From Dicyema japonicum (lineage: Eukaryota > Dicyemida > Rhombozoa > Dicyemidae): 64,000 nt of DNA. Made by a program: the position numbers and the translations under genes. Positions 24,400-35,496 of the stretch are shown here, piece by piece; position 1 is the stretch's first letter, and each line of letters starts with the position of its first letter. The notes beneath the pieces were generated by a model. That model was not told the origin of the DNA, made no database searches, and saw only the letters and a program-made list of their open reading frames with translations. The stretch spans positions 651,990-715,989 of the forward strand of contig RDEW01000025.1 of the NCBI GenBank assembly GCA_011109175.1. The letters are read 5' to 3'.

Positions 24400-24815
24400 A
24401 AACCTTCTGGCTGAATATAACATAACGTCTGATGACATCGGATCTGAAGGTCGTAGGTTCAAATCCGAAAGATGGAGTTTTCAGCGAAGGTCAATTCTTG
24501 TCAAACAGATCCCACCCGTAGGCGAAGAGTCCTTCTGACACGACACAGTTGTTAAAAAGAGATCTTCCTACCTTTCTTTCTGACCAAACCCTCTGATGAA
24601 GATTGCATTATGAAAACTATTGCGCTAAAGAATGAAGTGATGTCCGCGACGGTAGGACGTGGGACAAAAATGGAAGAGAGCGGACATACTTCTCCACCTC
24701 TCTTCGGAAGCGGAAGCATGTAATGAAGTATTGGAAGATAGATTTGGTCGGCACAAGCAGATGTTCTCCCTTTGGTTCTTTCTTTGGATTAATAATGATC
24801 GGTCGAGTGACTGGA
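24400..24815 (+). mobile_element. tRNA-Met-like SINE (family S1), copy 1
   Basis: The head contains ATCTGAAGGTCGTAGGTTC followed by AAATCC, which matches the anticodon-arm-to-T-arm region of elongator tRNA-Met and includes a B box. A body of about 330 nt follows (CCACCTCTCTTC-GAAGCGGAAG, then CTCCCTTTGG-TTCTTTCTTTG) and ends in ATTAATAAT. The second copy is at 60735-61100. Confidence 0.7.
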
Positions 24816-24879
24816 CCATCGTAATCACGACGGCGCGATCCGTGGTTCATTCTTATCAAGGCTTCAAAAGCATTGGTGG

Positions 24880-26150
24880 CTGGAGTTCTCAGAAATCCAG
24901 CGTTCCGTGACTTTGGAGGCTCTTCTCCGGCTAGCCTCGATCTTCAAGACATTCGTCCAAGAGATGAGTGGACCCATATACCGCATGCATAAGAGATGCA
25001 TATATTAATAAATTGTTTATATACAGTTCCCAAAACAGAATGCTTTCCGATCTTCCATAAGCCTGTGAGGAATTTCAGAACATTAGTTTTCTTTCGCATT
25101 TCATAATTATGCTTTCAACATGGGGCGAGAATGACATATGCATGTCAAAAGTCACCCCAGGATCCTTTGGGATTTTCTGTAAGGAATAGCTTCATTGTTT
25201 TCCTTTAGTTCGACCTCCGTCTTCCCAGTCTCTTGTCTGAAGTAAATAGGGTTGTGACGGACTTTTCACTGCTAGTAGTTAGGCGATTCTTCGATAGCTA
25301 TTTGTCAAGCCGTCCAGATTTTCTTGCAACTTCGAAGTGGCAAAATGGATGTCCTGATCGCGTGACGCAATGACGATGTAGTCTGCATAAGTTAGAATAA
25401 TATCATTTTCTGAGTCTGGAGTGGAAATGTCCGCCATGAATAGATTGAATAAAACTGAAGACAAAGGCACCTTTAGGGAACCCTATTAGGGAGAAGCGTG
25501 AAATAGACCTTGACTGGCCAATGCAGACGCGTCCCCTTCGACCACTAAGGAAGTTAGCTAGCCAGAGTTTGAGCTTTCCAGGGATCTTTGTTAGATAAAT
25601 TTTCCAAGTAAGAATCCGCCTTGATACAGAGTCGAACGCCTTGTGGACATTTATGGAGCAAAGTACAGTCTTCATGTGTCTTGGGCTGTGCGAGAAACCA
25701 TATCGTATAAAGTTAGTCAATGCAGATAAGTGGGTCGAAGTAGACCTCTCCTTTTTAAAACATGTTGAAATGACAAATCCGGGAGGAAATTTTTGATTTT
25801 CGCAAGAATTAGCCTTTCCAGAATTTTCGACACCGTCACAATAACGCGACCGGTCTGTATGAAGCTGGGTCCTTCTTCAATTTACCGGGTTTCAAAATTG
25901 GACGTAGGTGGGCAGCTTCCATAATGCTGGAATACAATTTTTGTTAATGAAGTGATTGAATATCTTCGTTAATGCAGCGATTCCATAGTCTCCCAGATTC
26001 TTTAGGAGGATCATTGGGATCTTATCCGGTCCGTTAGAATAGGTTGTTTTAATGGCTTTCAATGTATATCTCACGTCGTTTTCAGTGAAGTGAATCGTTT
26101 CCGGTTCCTTTTTCGGTTTACTGAAATGTTTCGAGGATACATCCGACTTC
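24880..26150 (-). mobile_element. Jockey-like LINE, RT domain
   Basis: Minus-strand frames in order: 26074-25892 (YSNGPDKIPMILLKN, the RT start), 25720-25403 (INVHKAFDSVSRRILTWK; WLANFLSGRRGRV; a QG--SP block spoiled to KGAFVFS), and 25470-25279 (SSVLFNLFMADI, then YADYIVIASRDQD in place of YADD). The C-terminal part near 24900-25250 is eroded. Catalytic YADD to YADY and frame changes make it inactive. Confidence 0.8.
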
Positions 26151-26369
26151 TTATGGTCTCAATGGGATATTTTCACATAGTATTTTATTAGGTTGTTTAA
26201 GTCCTTTTGGCTGTGGTCCACATCGGACGATCTTTCATCCCCTCTCGAGGCGTCTCGGATGGTCTTCCAAATTACAGTAGTGGGTCTATTTCTATTCAAC
26301 GAGGAAAACACATGCTTCCATCTTGATATTTGTGGATTAGTTAGTTATCACTGTTTGTGCTGTGCCTAC

Positions 26370-26402
26370 AATGGTAAGCCTGGGGTTAATAATAATAATA
26401 AG
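26370..26402 (+). repeat. Retroelement tail CCTGGGG-TTAATAATAATAATAA
   Basis: A CCTGGGGTTAAT motif with (AAT)n; the same junction is at 61084-61100 at the end of a SINE. It marks the 3' end of a plus-strand retroelement whose body (26190-26370) is not recognised. From 26403 to 26728 the sequence is AT-rich promoter-proximal DNA without a clear motif. Confidence 0.55.
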
Positions 26403-26728
26403 TTTAACAGGCTGATCGGGCCGCTTGCGGGACTGAGGAAAGGAGAGCTTTGAACGCTTCCATCCATTGTTCTTCTTACCTCAATTCTGACACAATGCTA
26501 CAATAAAGTCTGGGTCACTGCTGCACAAACGATACCACCATGATCTTAGTCGGAGAAAGAGCTTAAAAAGTAAGTTACAATATTTTTGACTTTTATAAAA
26601 TTTTGATTTTTTAGATTCTAATCGATTTCAATTAAAATAATTTTTATAATTAAATACATTAAGTAATAATTAAATTTAAATTTATAATAAATACAATATC
26701 CAAAAGAATATTTTTTGTTGTTCGAGTA

Positions 26729-29700
26729 ATGGCGTCTCCAGAGTTAGTGTATGGAATGCCTTTAAAAATGATAAAGAAAGTACAGTTTGGAGTTATAGGA
26801 TCCAACGAGGCTGTATAATACTATCAAATAATTATTTTAGAAACGTATGAGTGTTACTCCGGAAGGAATTCAATACCCAGAGACTATGGAGTGTGGACGA
26901 CCGAAAATTGGGGGTCTGATGGATCCACGTCAGGGTGTTGTTGACAAAATGTCCCGATGCCAGACATGCGAAGGAACCATGAATGAATGTCCTGGTCATT
27001 TTGGCCACATTAATCTTGCTCGTCCAGTATTCCACGTGGGATTTCTGAGCAAAGTGTTAAAAATTCTCCGTTGTGTGTGTTTTTTCTGCTCCAAAGTGCT
27101 CATCGATACAGTCACTGCCCATTTTATTTCTAGGACAGTCCAATAGTTCAAGAAATTCAGGCAAAAACACGTGGGAACTCAAAGAAACGGATGTTTATGA
27201 TGTACGATCTTTGCAAGAGCAAACACATTTGCTCAGGAGGCGAAGAAGTCGACAAGGATGACGACGAATTGGGAGAGTCTGCAGTTAATAACTAATAAAA
27301 TAATTTGTAGGGTCGGTCTGGCTGTGGGCGACACCAACCAGTTTACCGTAAAAGCCTACTTGAATTATCCGCTGAGTGGAAAAACGAGGTCGGAGAATTG
27401 CAAGAAAAGAAAATAGAACTGTCCGCAGAGAGAGTTTTGGAGATCTTTAAGCGGATTACTGACCAGGACGCCACCATGCTTGGTTTCAACGTGAAAGACT
27501 CCCGTCCAGACTATTTGATCCTTTCCGTGTTACTAGTTCCACCTTTGACAGTGAGACCGGCCGTAGTGATGAGTGGAAGCGCCAGAAGCCAAGTAAGATA
27601 CTCATTTTATAGCAGGATGACCTCACCCACAAGCTGGCTGACATTGTTAAGGCTAATAATCAGCTAAAAAGGAATGAGCAGACCGGTGCTGCCACTCACA
27701 TTATAAATGAGGACACTAAGATGCTGCAGTACCACGTGGCTACCATGTTTGACAATGAAATAAGTGGATTACCACTTGTATTGACTAATTGGGAGTTTTT
27801 AGGCAGTACAAAAGTCTGGGAGACCTCTGAAATCAATTAGACAGCGTCTGAAGGGGAAGACTGGCCGTGTTAGGGGAAATTTAATGGGAAAACGTGTCGA
27901 TTTTTCCGCCAGAACTGTCATTACACCAGATCCTAACCTTGATTTGGATCAGGTAGGAGTCCCCCGTTCAATAGCTCAAGTTTTGACGTTTCCTGAACTG
28001 GTAACCCCCTACAACATCAATTGGTATATTCTACTTTTATTTCAGGCTGAGTGGACTTGTACGTAGAGGAGCAAGCCAGTACCCAGGTGCCAAATACTTG
28101 GTGAAAGAAAACGGAGACCGAATCGACCTGCAAATACATCCATCAACCTCCAATCTTCATCTGGAATATGGGGACAAGGTTGAGAGACATTTGGTGGATG
28201 ATGATTACATAATTTTCAATCGCCAGCCTACTCTTCACAAGATGTCGATGATGTGTCACCGTGTTAAGGTCCTTCCATGGTCTACCTTCAGGCTCAATTT
28301 GAGGTTGTGCTTTATTTTATATGATAGTGTAACAAAACCCTACAATGCTGACTTTGATGGAGATGAAATGAACATGCATGTGCCTCAGACTTACGAGACA
28401 CGTGCTGAGGCTACTCAATTGTCATCTATTCCGAGAATGATTATAACCCCTCAGGCAAACAGACCTGTTATGGGAATATTCCAGGATTCCCTCACATCCG
28501 TCCGTAAAATGTCCCGAAGAGATACCTTTATTGAGTATGATGATGTCATGAATCTGCTTTTGTTTTTACCAAATTGGGACGGAGTCATTCCCGTTCCTGC
28601 TATTCTCAAACCATATCCTTTGTGGACTGGGAAACAGCTCATTTCGTATGCTATTCCGCCAAGGATTAACTGTGTGAGGAATCACAGCACTCACCCTGAC
28701 GCTGAGGACGATACTGAGTTCAAATGGATATCTCCCGGTGATACGAAAGTATTAGTAGACGACGGAGAATTGATTTCTGGGATATTATGTGTTAAGTCAC
28801 TCGGAGCACTTCCCGGTTCTATTCCCCACGTGGTTTTTATGGAACACGGACACGCAATAACAGCTGACTTTTTCACGAATATTCAACTATTGGTCAACAA
28901 TTGGCTCCTCATCGAGGGACTATCTATTGGGATCGCGGACACTATTGCTGACGCTCAAACATATCAGGAGATTCAGCAGACTATCAAAAAGGCTAAGGTA
29001 CTCTTATGATGAAATTTTCCAGCATGAGGTTATCGGGGTGATTGAAAAGACTCATAACGGAGAACTCAGACCAATGCCTGGGAACACTCTCAGACAGACA
29101 TTTGAGAATATGGTTTATTACTAGTTTATTTGCAGGTCAACGCAATTCTTAACAAAGCACGTGATGATACTGGAACTTGTGCTCAAAAGTCTTTGTCTGA
29201 ATTTAACAACTTCAAAGCAATGGTGGTTGCCGGATCGAAGGGATCAAAGATAAACATATCACAGGTTACATTATTTAATATTTTAGATTATTTCATGCGT
29301 TGGACAACAAAACGTGGAAGGAATGAGAATACCGTTTGCGTTTAAGAACAGGACTTTACCGCATTTTATAAAGGACGACTATGGGCCCGAGTCTAAGGGG
29401 TTCGTTGAGAACTCTTATTTGGCTGGATTGACTCCAACCGAGTTCTTTTTTCACTCAATGGGTGGACGGGAAGGAATTATTAGCACAGCTGTAAAAACAG
29501 CAGCTACTGGTCAAAATTTGTGGGGTAACTGCTAGGATATATTCAACGACGCTTAATAAAGGCTTTGGAGGATGTGATGATACGTTATGATAACACTGTG
29601 AGGGATGCTACGAATCAAGTCATTCTGTTGAGGTATGGAGAGGATGGATTGGCTGGAGAAATGGTTGAGAGCCAGCAGATTCCCACCTTGCGAATGTCCG

Positions 29701-32700
29701 ATAAGGCCTTTGAAAAGCAGTGCCGGATGGACATTACAAACGAAGAGTTAGTAATTTTATAATTTCTAGTGAACTCCGCAATTATCTACAGGAGAATGTT
29801 GTACGTAATGTGATGAGTGATATCTCTGGATTAGAAGAGGTTGAATCAGAATGGAAACAAATGTGTGAGGATAGATCTGCCATTAGAGAGATATTCCCAA
29901 CTGGGGATAAACAGGTAGTAATTTCACGTCTATGGAGATTTACCTGCCATGTAATATTCAAAGACTCATAAGGAATGCACAGAAAAAATTCCACGTTGAT
30001 GTACGCAGGGAAACTGACTTAAACCCAATCGACGTCATTAGAGGTCATTCATTTAGTCTGAGTTATAGGGGTTAGAAAACTAACTGATAATTTGGTCGTT
30101 GTGAAGGGAGACGATGAAATGAGCAAAATGGCTAACAACAATGCGACTCTTCTTATGAAATGTCTTTGCAGATCTATGCTGTGTTCCTCTCGGCTTATTC
30201 ACGAGGATTCAAGACTTTCTAAACTTGCCTTTAATTGGGTGATCGAAGAGATTGAGAAACAGTTTCAACTGGCCCAGGTTCATCCCAGTGAAATGGTCGG
30301 TCCTTTGGCTGCGCAATCCCTTGGTGAGCCGGCTACTCAAATGACACTAAACACATTCCATTACGCGGGAATTTCAGCTAAAAACGTGACCCTGGGAGTA
30401 CCTCGGTTACGAGAAATCATAAACGTGGCCAAAAACCCAAAAACTCCGTCTCTCCTAGTGTTCCTTCATCCACACGCAGCAGCTGACGATGAAAGAGCCA
30501 AAGACGTTCATTGCAGACTGGAGCATACGATATTGAGGAACGTAACAGCCAACACTGCGATCTATTATGACCCTAATCCAGCAGACACTGTGATTACAGA
30601 AGATCAGGACTGGATAAGCGTGTATTGGGAGATGCCTGATGTTGAAATGGATTCATTGTCTCCATGGCTTCTAAGAATCGAGCTCGACCGTAAGAAGATG
30701 GTGGACAAGAAGTTAACCTTGGAATACATTAATGAGAGAATATATAATGGTGATAGCTACTGTTTTACTGTAGAGTACGGTAATGAACTGGCTGTGTTTT
30801 TCAATGACGATAATGCTGAGAAACTGGTAATGCACATAAGAGTGAAGAACACGGGAGAAGTAAAGCTTGAAGATGTAAGGAAATATATGAATATTAAAGG
30901 ATGAGGAATTAATACATAAAATGGATGACGGAGTTTTCCTCCGTTGTATTGAGAGTGATTTACTGTCAAATATGACTCTTCAGGGAATTGATGGGATCTC
31001 AAAGGTTTACAGTGATCATTAGTATAGGTATATATGCACTGGCCGAAGGTCAATAACAAGAAGAGACCGATAATAACCGAAGAAGGAGAGTACAGATTTA
31101 TACAGGAGTGGATGCTAGAAACTGACGGATCTAACCTGATCCCCGTTTTAAGTGACCCAGATGTGGACGCCAGGCGAACTTATTCCAATGACATAGTTGA
31201 AACCTTCAAGGTTGAGTGTCCTTTGTAATTTTCAGGTCCTCGGTATAGAGGCTGCCCGTAGAACTATCGAACAGGAGATGAACCATGTTATTTCATTTGA
31301 TGGGAGTTACGTAAACAGTCGCCATTTGGGACTACTTTGTGAAGTGATGACTTCACGTGGATATTTAATGGCCATAACCCGTCATGGGATTAACCGACAG
31401 GAAACTGGAGCACTCACTAGGTGTTCGTTCGAGGAGACTGTTGAGATACTGTTTGATGCTGCGATCTACGCGGACACTGATAATATGAAAGGCGTCTCTG
31501 AGAACATAATTCTTGGGCAGTTACCCAGAATAGGGACTGGTTCATTTGACTTGATTTTGGACGTGAATAGATGCAAGGGAGTCGCTAAATATGGACTATG
31601 TCGGTTGGAAATATGATTAATTGATAGATATTGATTCTGTGAGAGAGGGGGAGGCTACTCCTTGGAATATTATGACTCCCACGGCAGATGGGTCTATTTC
31701 ATCCTACGGAAGACTGACTTCGAGAACCCCTGGAGGACCTTCTGGATTTTCTCCTTCTATGAACAGTGAGTATGGAATGTCCCCAATGAGTGCATTGTCA
31801 GCTCCATCCCCCGCACATTCAATAGATGGAGCTCTCCCAAATGCTAGTCCCTTCTCATTGAGTCACAGACTTGCAGCAACTCCAAGATTGGACACATCAT
31901 ACAACACATTTGATATTTATGGATCTCCGTTGATCTATTCTCCAGAGGGACAAACATCATTGTATAAACTCAATGAATATTCCCCCTATTCCTCAGATTC
32001 TAAGAACATAGATTATGAACCCAGTTCTCCAATGTACTCTGATTCAAGTCCAATGGGGATCACTAAGTCTGGATCACTATTCCATCAAACATCTCCGTTA
32101 TATTCAGGAGCAACTACTCCATTGTATAATCAGAGAGGATCTAATTCGCCATATTCTTCCGATAGAAATCCTCAGAGTTCATATTCACCCTCGTCTCCTG
32201 GTTATGAACCAATACGTGCTAAAGGTTTTTTCTCCATCACTTTATCTCATAGGTCCTACCTCCTTTCAGCATTCCTATTCACTATCAAGTTCTGCATTTA
32301 ATTCTTCGAATCAAAAAACTCTTTCCTACTCTCCTACTTCTCCTTCATATTCCCCCACTAGTCCCTCGTATTCTCCTACTAGTCCTTCCTATTCTCCAAC
32401 TTCTCCTTCTATTCTCCAACTTCTCCTTCTTATTCTCCAACTTCCCTTCTATTCTCCTACTTCCCCTTCTATTCTCCTACTTCCCCTTCATATTCTCCTA
32501 CTAGTCCTTCCTATTCTCCTACTAGTCCTTCCTATTCTCCAACTCTCCTTCTTATTCTCCAACTTCTCCTTCTTATTCTCCTACTTCCCCTTCATATTCT
32601 CCTACTTCTCCTTCATATTCACCAACAAGTCCAGCGTATTCACCTACACTTCAGTCAATTAGTCGTATAAGTTCATCAAGGATGGCTTCTACCCTTTTCC

Positions 32701-32806
32701 CAACAGTATTTATGTTTGTTATTTCTAGTCTTCTTTGAATGTACAGCAAGGACTTAAAGAAGAGGATGAGGAGGGTAAGGAGGATGACTATTTTCGAAAA
32801 TTATAA
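26729..32806 (+). CDS. RPB1: RNA polymerase II largest subunit RPB1
   Basis: Catalytic subunit of RNA polymerase II. 22 exons (26729-26812, 26841-27110, 27134-27283, 27311-27592, ... 30069-30749, ... 31628-32224, 32253-32705, 32729-32806) join in phase up to the CTD, about 1855 codons if the CTD frame is kept. The 21 introns are all 22-28 nt. Landmarks in order: clamp zinc site [17 protein letters not shown] near 26960; the second zinc pair CVCFFC near 27075; [13 protein letters not shown] near 28225; active-site NADFDGDEM (28344-28370); bridge helix/trigger loop [15 protein letters not shown] near 29430 and [21 protein letters not shown] near 30340; then a linker rich in S, P and Y and a heptad CTD. 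The core has no lesion; the CTD has five units short by one T. Start chosen because MASPELVYG is followed by KKVQFGV, as in the family. The C-terminus ends in an acidic tail KEDDYFRKL. Confidence 0.96.
32327..32657 (+). repeat. CTD heptad array (YSPTSPS)
   Basis: Fifteen recognisable heptad units and a degenerate last one. Units 1-4 (32327-32410) and ten in all are 21 nt long. Units 5 (32411-32430), 6 (32431-32450), 7 (32451-32470), 8 (32471-32490) and 11 (32533-32552) are 20 nt, each lacking a single T in a CTTCTTATT or ACTTCTCC run. Read literally this leaves the YSPTSPS frame after unit 4. The final exon (32729-32806) is open only in the heptad frame. Confidence 0.9.
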
Positions 32807-32820
32807 AATCCCCCGATGAC

Positions 32821-32826
32821 AATAAA
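32821..32826 (+). terminator. Poly(A) signal of RPB1
   Basis: AATAAA begins 15 nt after the RPB1 stop codon. Confidence 0.6.
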
Positions 32827-32829
32827 AAA

Positions 32830-33540
32830 TGATTTTTATCCTTTCTATCCAATATCTTGTTTAATTATAAATTTTCTTACTAGTATTTTATTGTACACAG
32901 GACAGTCGGTCCTCATTGATACACCTTATTAAAGAAACACTTCATAAAGCTTCATCTCATGATTTTTAAGACGCTACAATAACAGGGACCTCAAAACCTA
33001 AACTCCCACACGAACTCTTGGCTGGCCACTCACCTTGTTGAAATAAGCTTTAAGTGTTTAGTAAGATATTTGTTGAGGAGGATTACTTCAAGCTCTCTAA
33101 TGCTTGGTAATCGATTAATGTGATATCTGTTGTTGACTAGAAGGTTCAGATTTTTCACTGAATCAAGTCTAAATTGTACAATTGGATATCGAGGATATTT
33201 TTAAGTTTTTTAGTGTAGAATCTTGGGGTACGAAGATGTCGACGTACCTGAAAGCAGCCAAACATCTCAGACTTTAAAAAAGCGGAATAATAGATAATTT
33301 AAGCTATCCACCTTTCGATGCTATTCGCAATAGCTCTGATGACTGAGTGAACTTATGTTTTTGTGATGAATAGTTCAGTGTTCGCTGGTGGAATAGATGA
33401 AAATTTTTAAATTAGATAGAATATATTACTTCTTGAGTATTAGCACTAAATTGAACGAATATTTAAAATTACCATCTAAGTTATCATTAATTTATTGATT
33501 TTTAAATAAAAATTAATTCATTTTATAGAATTGTCAAATT
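32830..33540. other. Unrecognised AT-rich sequence
   Basis: No open frame or family recognised on either strand. Confidence 0.3.
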
Positions 33541-33544
33541 TCCC

Positions 33545-33790
33545 AGACACATGGCTTGAACGAAGTCTTTAGGCGAGCTTTGGACGCCTCTGGACACCCC
33601 TCCATGATCGAATCAGTATATCTTTGCAGATGTGACGAGAACGACCAGATGGGATGACCATCTTCCCTTTTGAAGCCGGAAAGTCTCTTGTCTTGGACGT
33701 CACCTGCACCGACACGTTTACCTTTTGCAACCTACTCCAGAGTGCCTCTGGAGCAAAATAGTTTGCTTGGTGGTAGTTGTGGGATGAGCG
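33545..33790 (-). mobile_element. RLE-type LINE fragment, inverted piece
   Basis: The plus strand reads GCTTGAACGAAGTC-TTAGGCGAGCTTTGGACGCC and then the nuclease block. Order and similarity match 15514-15720 and the reverse of 57600-57850. By sequence order the element reads plus-to-right here (VVRRALD-like, then LVWDVTC-like), but several frames are broken; strand assignment is tentative. A GTTTGCTTGGTGGTAGTTGTG stretch at 33759-33780 also recurs near 1797-1820. Confidence 0.45.
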
Positions 33791-34319
33791 CCAAACTATC
33801 ATTCCCGTTTTATTTTATCGTTGTGTGACATTGAATCTAATTCTATACCAAAATTAACAAATCAAAAGTTAACGCCCAAAAAAGCCTTCAATGTATGAGA
33901 CTATGTTCAAAATACCACAGAAGTTACCAGTATCCCACGACCCCCAATTAAACAAATTTGCTAATTTTAAAAACTCGAATACAGGAAATTCTAATCATAC
34001 AGTAATCGTTATTATTGTGGACACTATTTAGTTTAAATTCATCAAAATTGCAAAGATGTGAAAAAAGTGGATTGGAACGTGAGAATATATGTGTACAGTC
34101 CAGAGGGAATCCGATTCGAAATCTTGTTAGAAGTACGGGACGGTTTTAAGTGATCAAATCATGGGACTCCTTCAGATGATTGATAATTTATTTTTTTAGA
34201 ATCTCAAAGACCACTAAGAATTTGTCTAATCAAACTAATTATGTGATTTCAGTTTAGTGCATGAAACCTTTATTAAATACAAACGGACTGCTAACTTCGC
34301 AAAACAGAAGAAATATAAT

Positions 34320-34556
34320 GTCTAGGCCGAGGAACGAAAGAGGAGGAAGTACCAGAGAATTTCGGAGGAATATCTTTTTGTTCCATTCGCGGTGGAAACA
34401 TCAGGAATCCTTGGCCCCCAAGCAGATGAGTTGGTTCGTAAGATCGGCTCCATGATTCAAGCTGTGACCAAGGATCCGCAAGAGACTAGTTGGTTCCGAG
34501 AACGTATCTCGTTGGCTATTGTTAGGAGAAATAGCATGGCCATTCAGATGCCTTAA
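34320..34556 (+). mobile_element. RLE-type LINE, C-terminal end
   Basis: Open frame ending in TAA at 34554-34556 and encoding the family C-terminus: KYQRISEEYLFVPFAVETSG, then LVRKIGSMIQ, then SWFRERISLAIVRRNSMAI. It corresponds to 49620-49840 of the longest copy. The AT-rich tail follows. Confidence 0.75.
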
Positions 34557-34899
34557 TTTAATTTTTATTCATTTGATAATTTAAAAAAAATGTATATGGA
34601 GATTTTTTCAGCTTTTTCCAAATCGCTTTCGAAAACTCTGAAAAAATTGGATGATGGACAAAGATTAAGAGAAAAGTTTTTAGCTTTCCACACATAAAAG
34701 GAGGATTATTATCTTTGCTGACAAAGTTAGCACTCCTAGAATAAGGTCACTCATTCGAGTTTCAAAACAAATTATGACTAAGATCTACCAATGTCAGAAA
34801 AAGCCTTGATATCAACAACCTTCTGGGACGTCTACAGCTGAACATTGATAAAACCTAAGCTTTCCTATCCAAGGAGATTCACCTTCACTTGGCACACAT
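34557..34899. other. Unrecognised AT-rich sequence
   Basis: No gene or family recognised between the RLE tail and the next LINE fragment. Confidence 0.3.
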
Positions 34900-35340
34900 C
34901 CGCTGCAATCATCATACGACTTTAGAAGCCTATATGAACAGAATAGGATAGTCGGTTTCGTCGTTGTCCATTCTGTCTTTTAGATAATCAAAAGCCACCC
35001 CTTCTCTTTTCCTGGTCATCTTTGAACTTCTGCAGCACATTAGTTTTTCTAGTTCCCCGAGATTACTAATAGCAGTGGCTGTCAAAGACTGAATGTCACT
35101 GGTTTTAAAATAGATTTTATTATCCCTAGCTTTCTTGAGCAACTTCCAGAGATGCCGTCGGCATCAGATGAAAAGGACATGTGTGTGTCTAAGGTGATCC
35201 TCAAGATTTTCAGTTTCTTTGTGAGAGGAATTTTTGTCAAGTTGATAAATATATCCACTGTCATTTGTCCAAGTCGTTTGTCTGAGCTAAATAAGGACGA
35301 AGATGATTTTTCAGTAGATATATCAAGCCGGTTATAATTT
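34900..35340 (-). mobile_element. Jockey-like RT C-terminal fragment
   Basis: Minus-strand 35264-35082 encodes LTKIPLTKKLKILRITLDTHMSF and a KLGIIKSILK segment, the LG(I/V)T.D..L.F..H region after the RT palm. The continuation to 34930 is in another frame. Inactive. Confidence 0.65.
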
Positions 35341-35496
35341 AGCCATTCTTAATTAATATTTGATTTTATACATTTTCCAATAAATAAAAAATTTGAATAA
35401 TACCAAAATTAAAAAGGAAATAAATACAATCTCGAATTTAATGATTAATCATCATATACCCACAGGTAACACAACTTTTATCAGAGTTGTTTGCTT

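Noticed and set aside
3777-32806. BRR2, RIOK2 and RPB1 on one strand as an operon with trans-splicing.
   Set aside because: The genes are 1.7 and 12.8 kb apart with many retroelements between them, and BRR2 and RPB1 have their own AATAAA signals.
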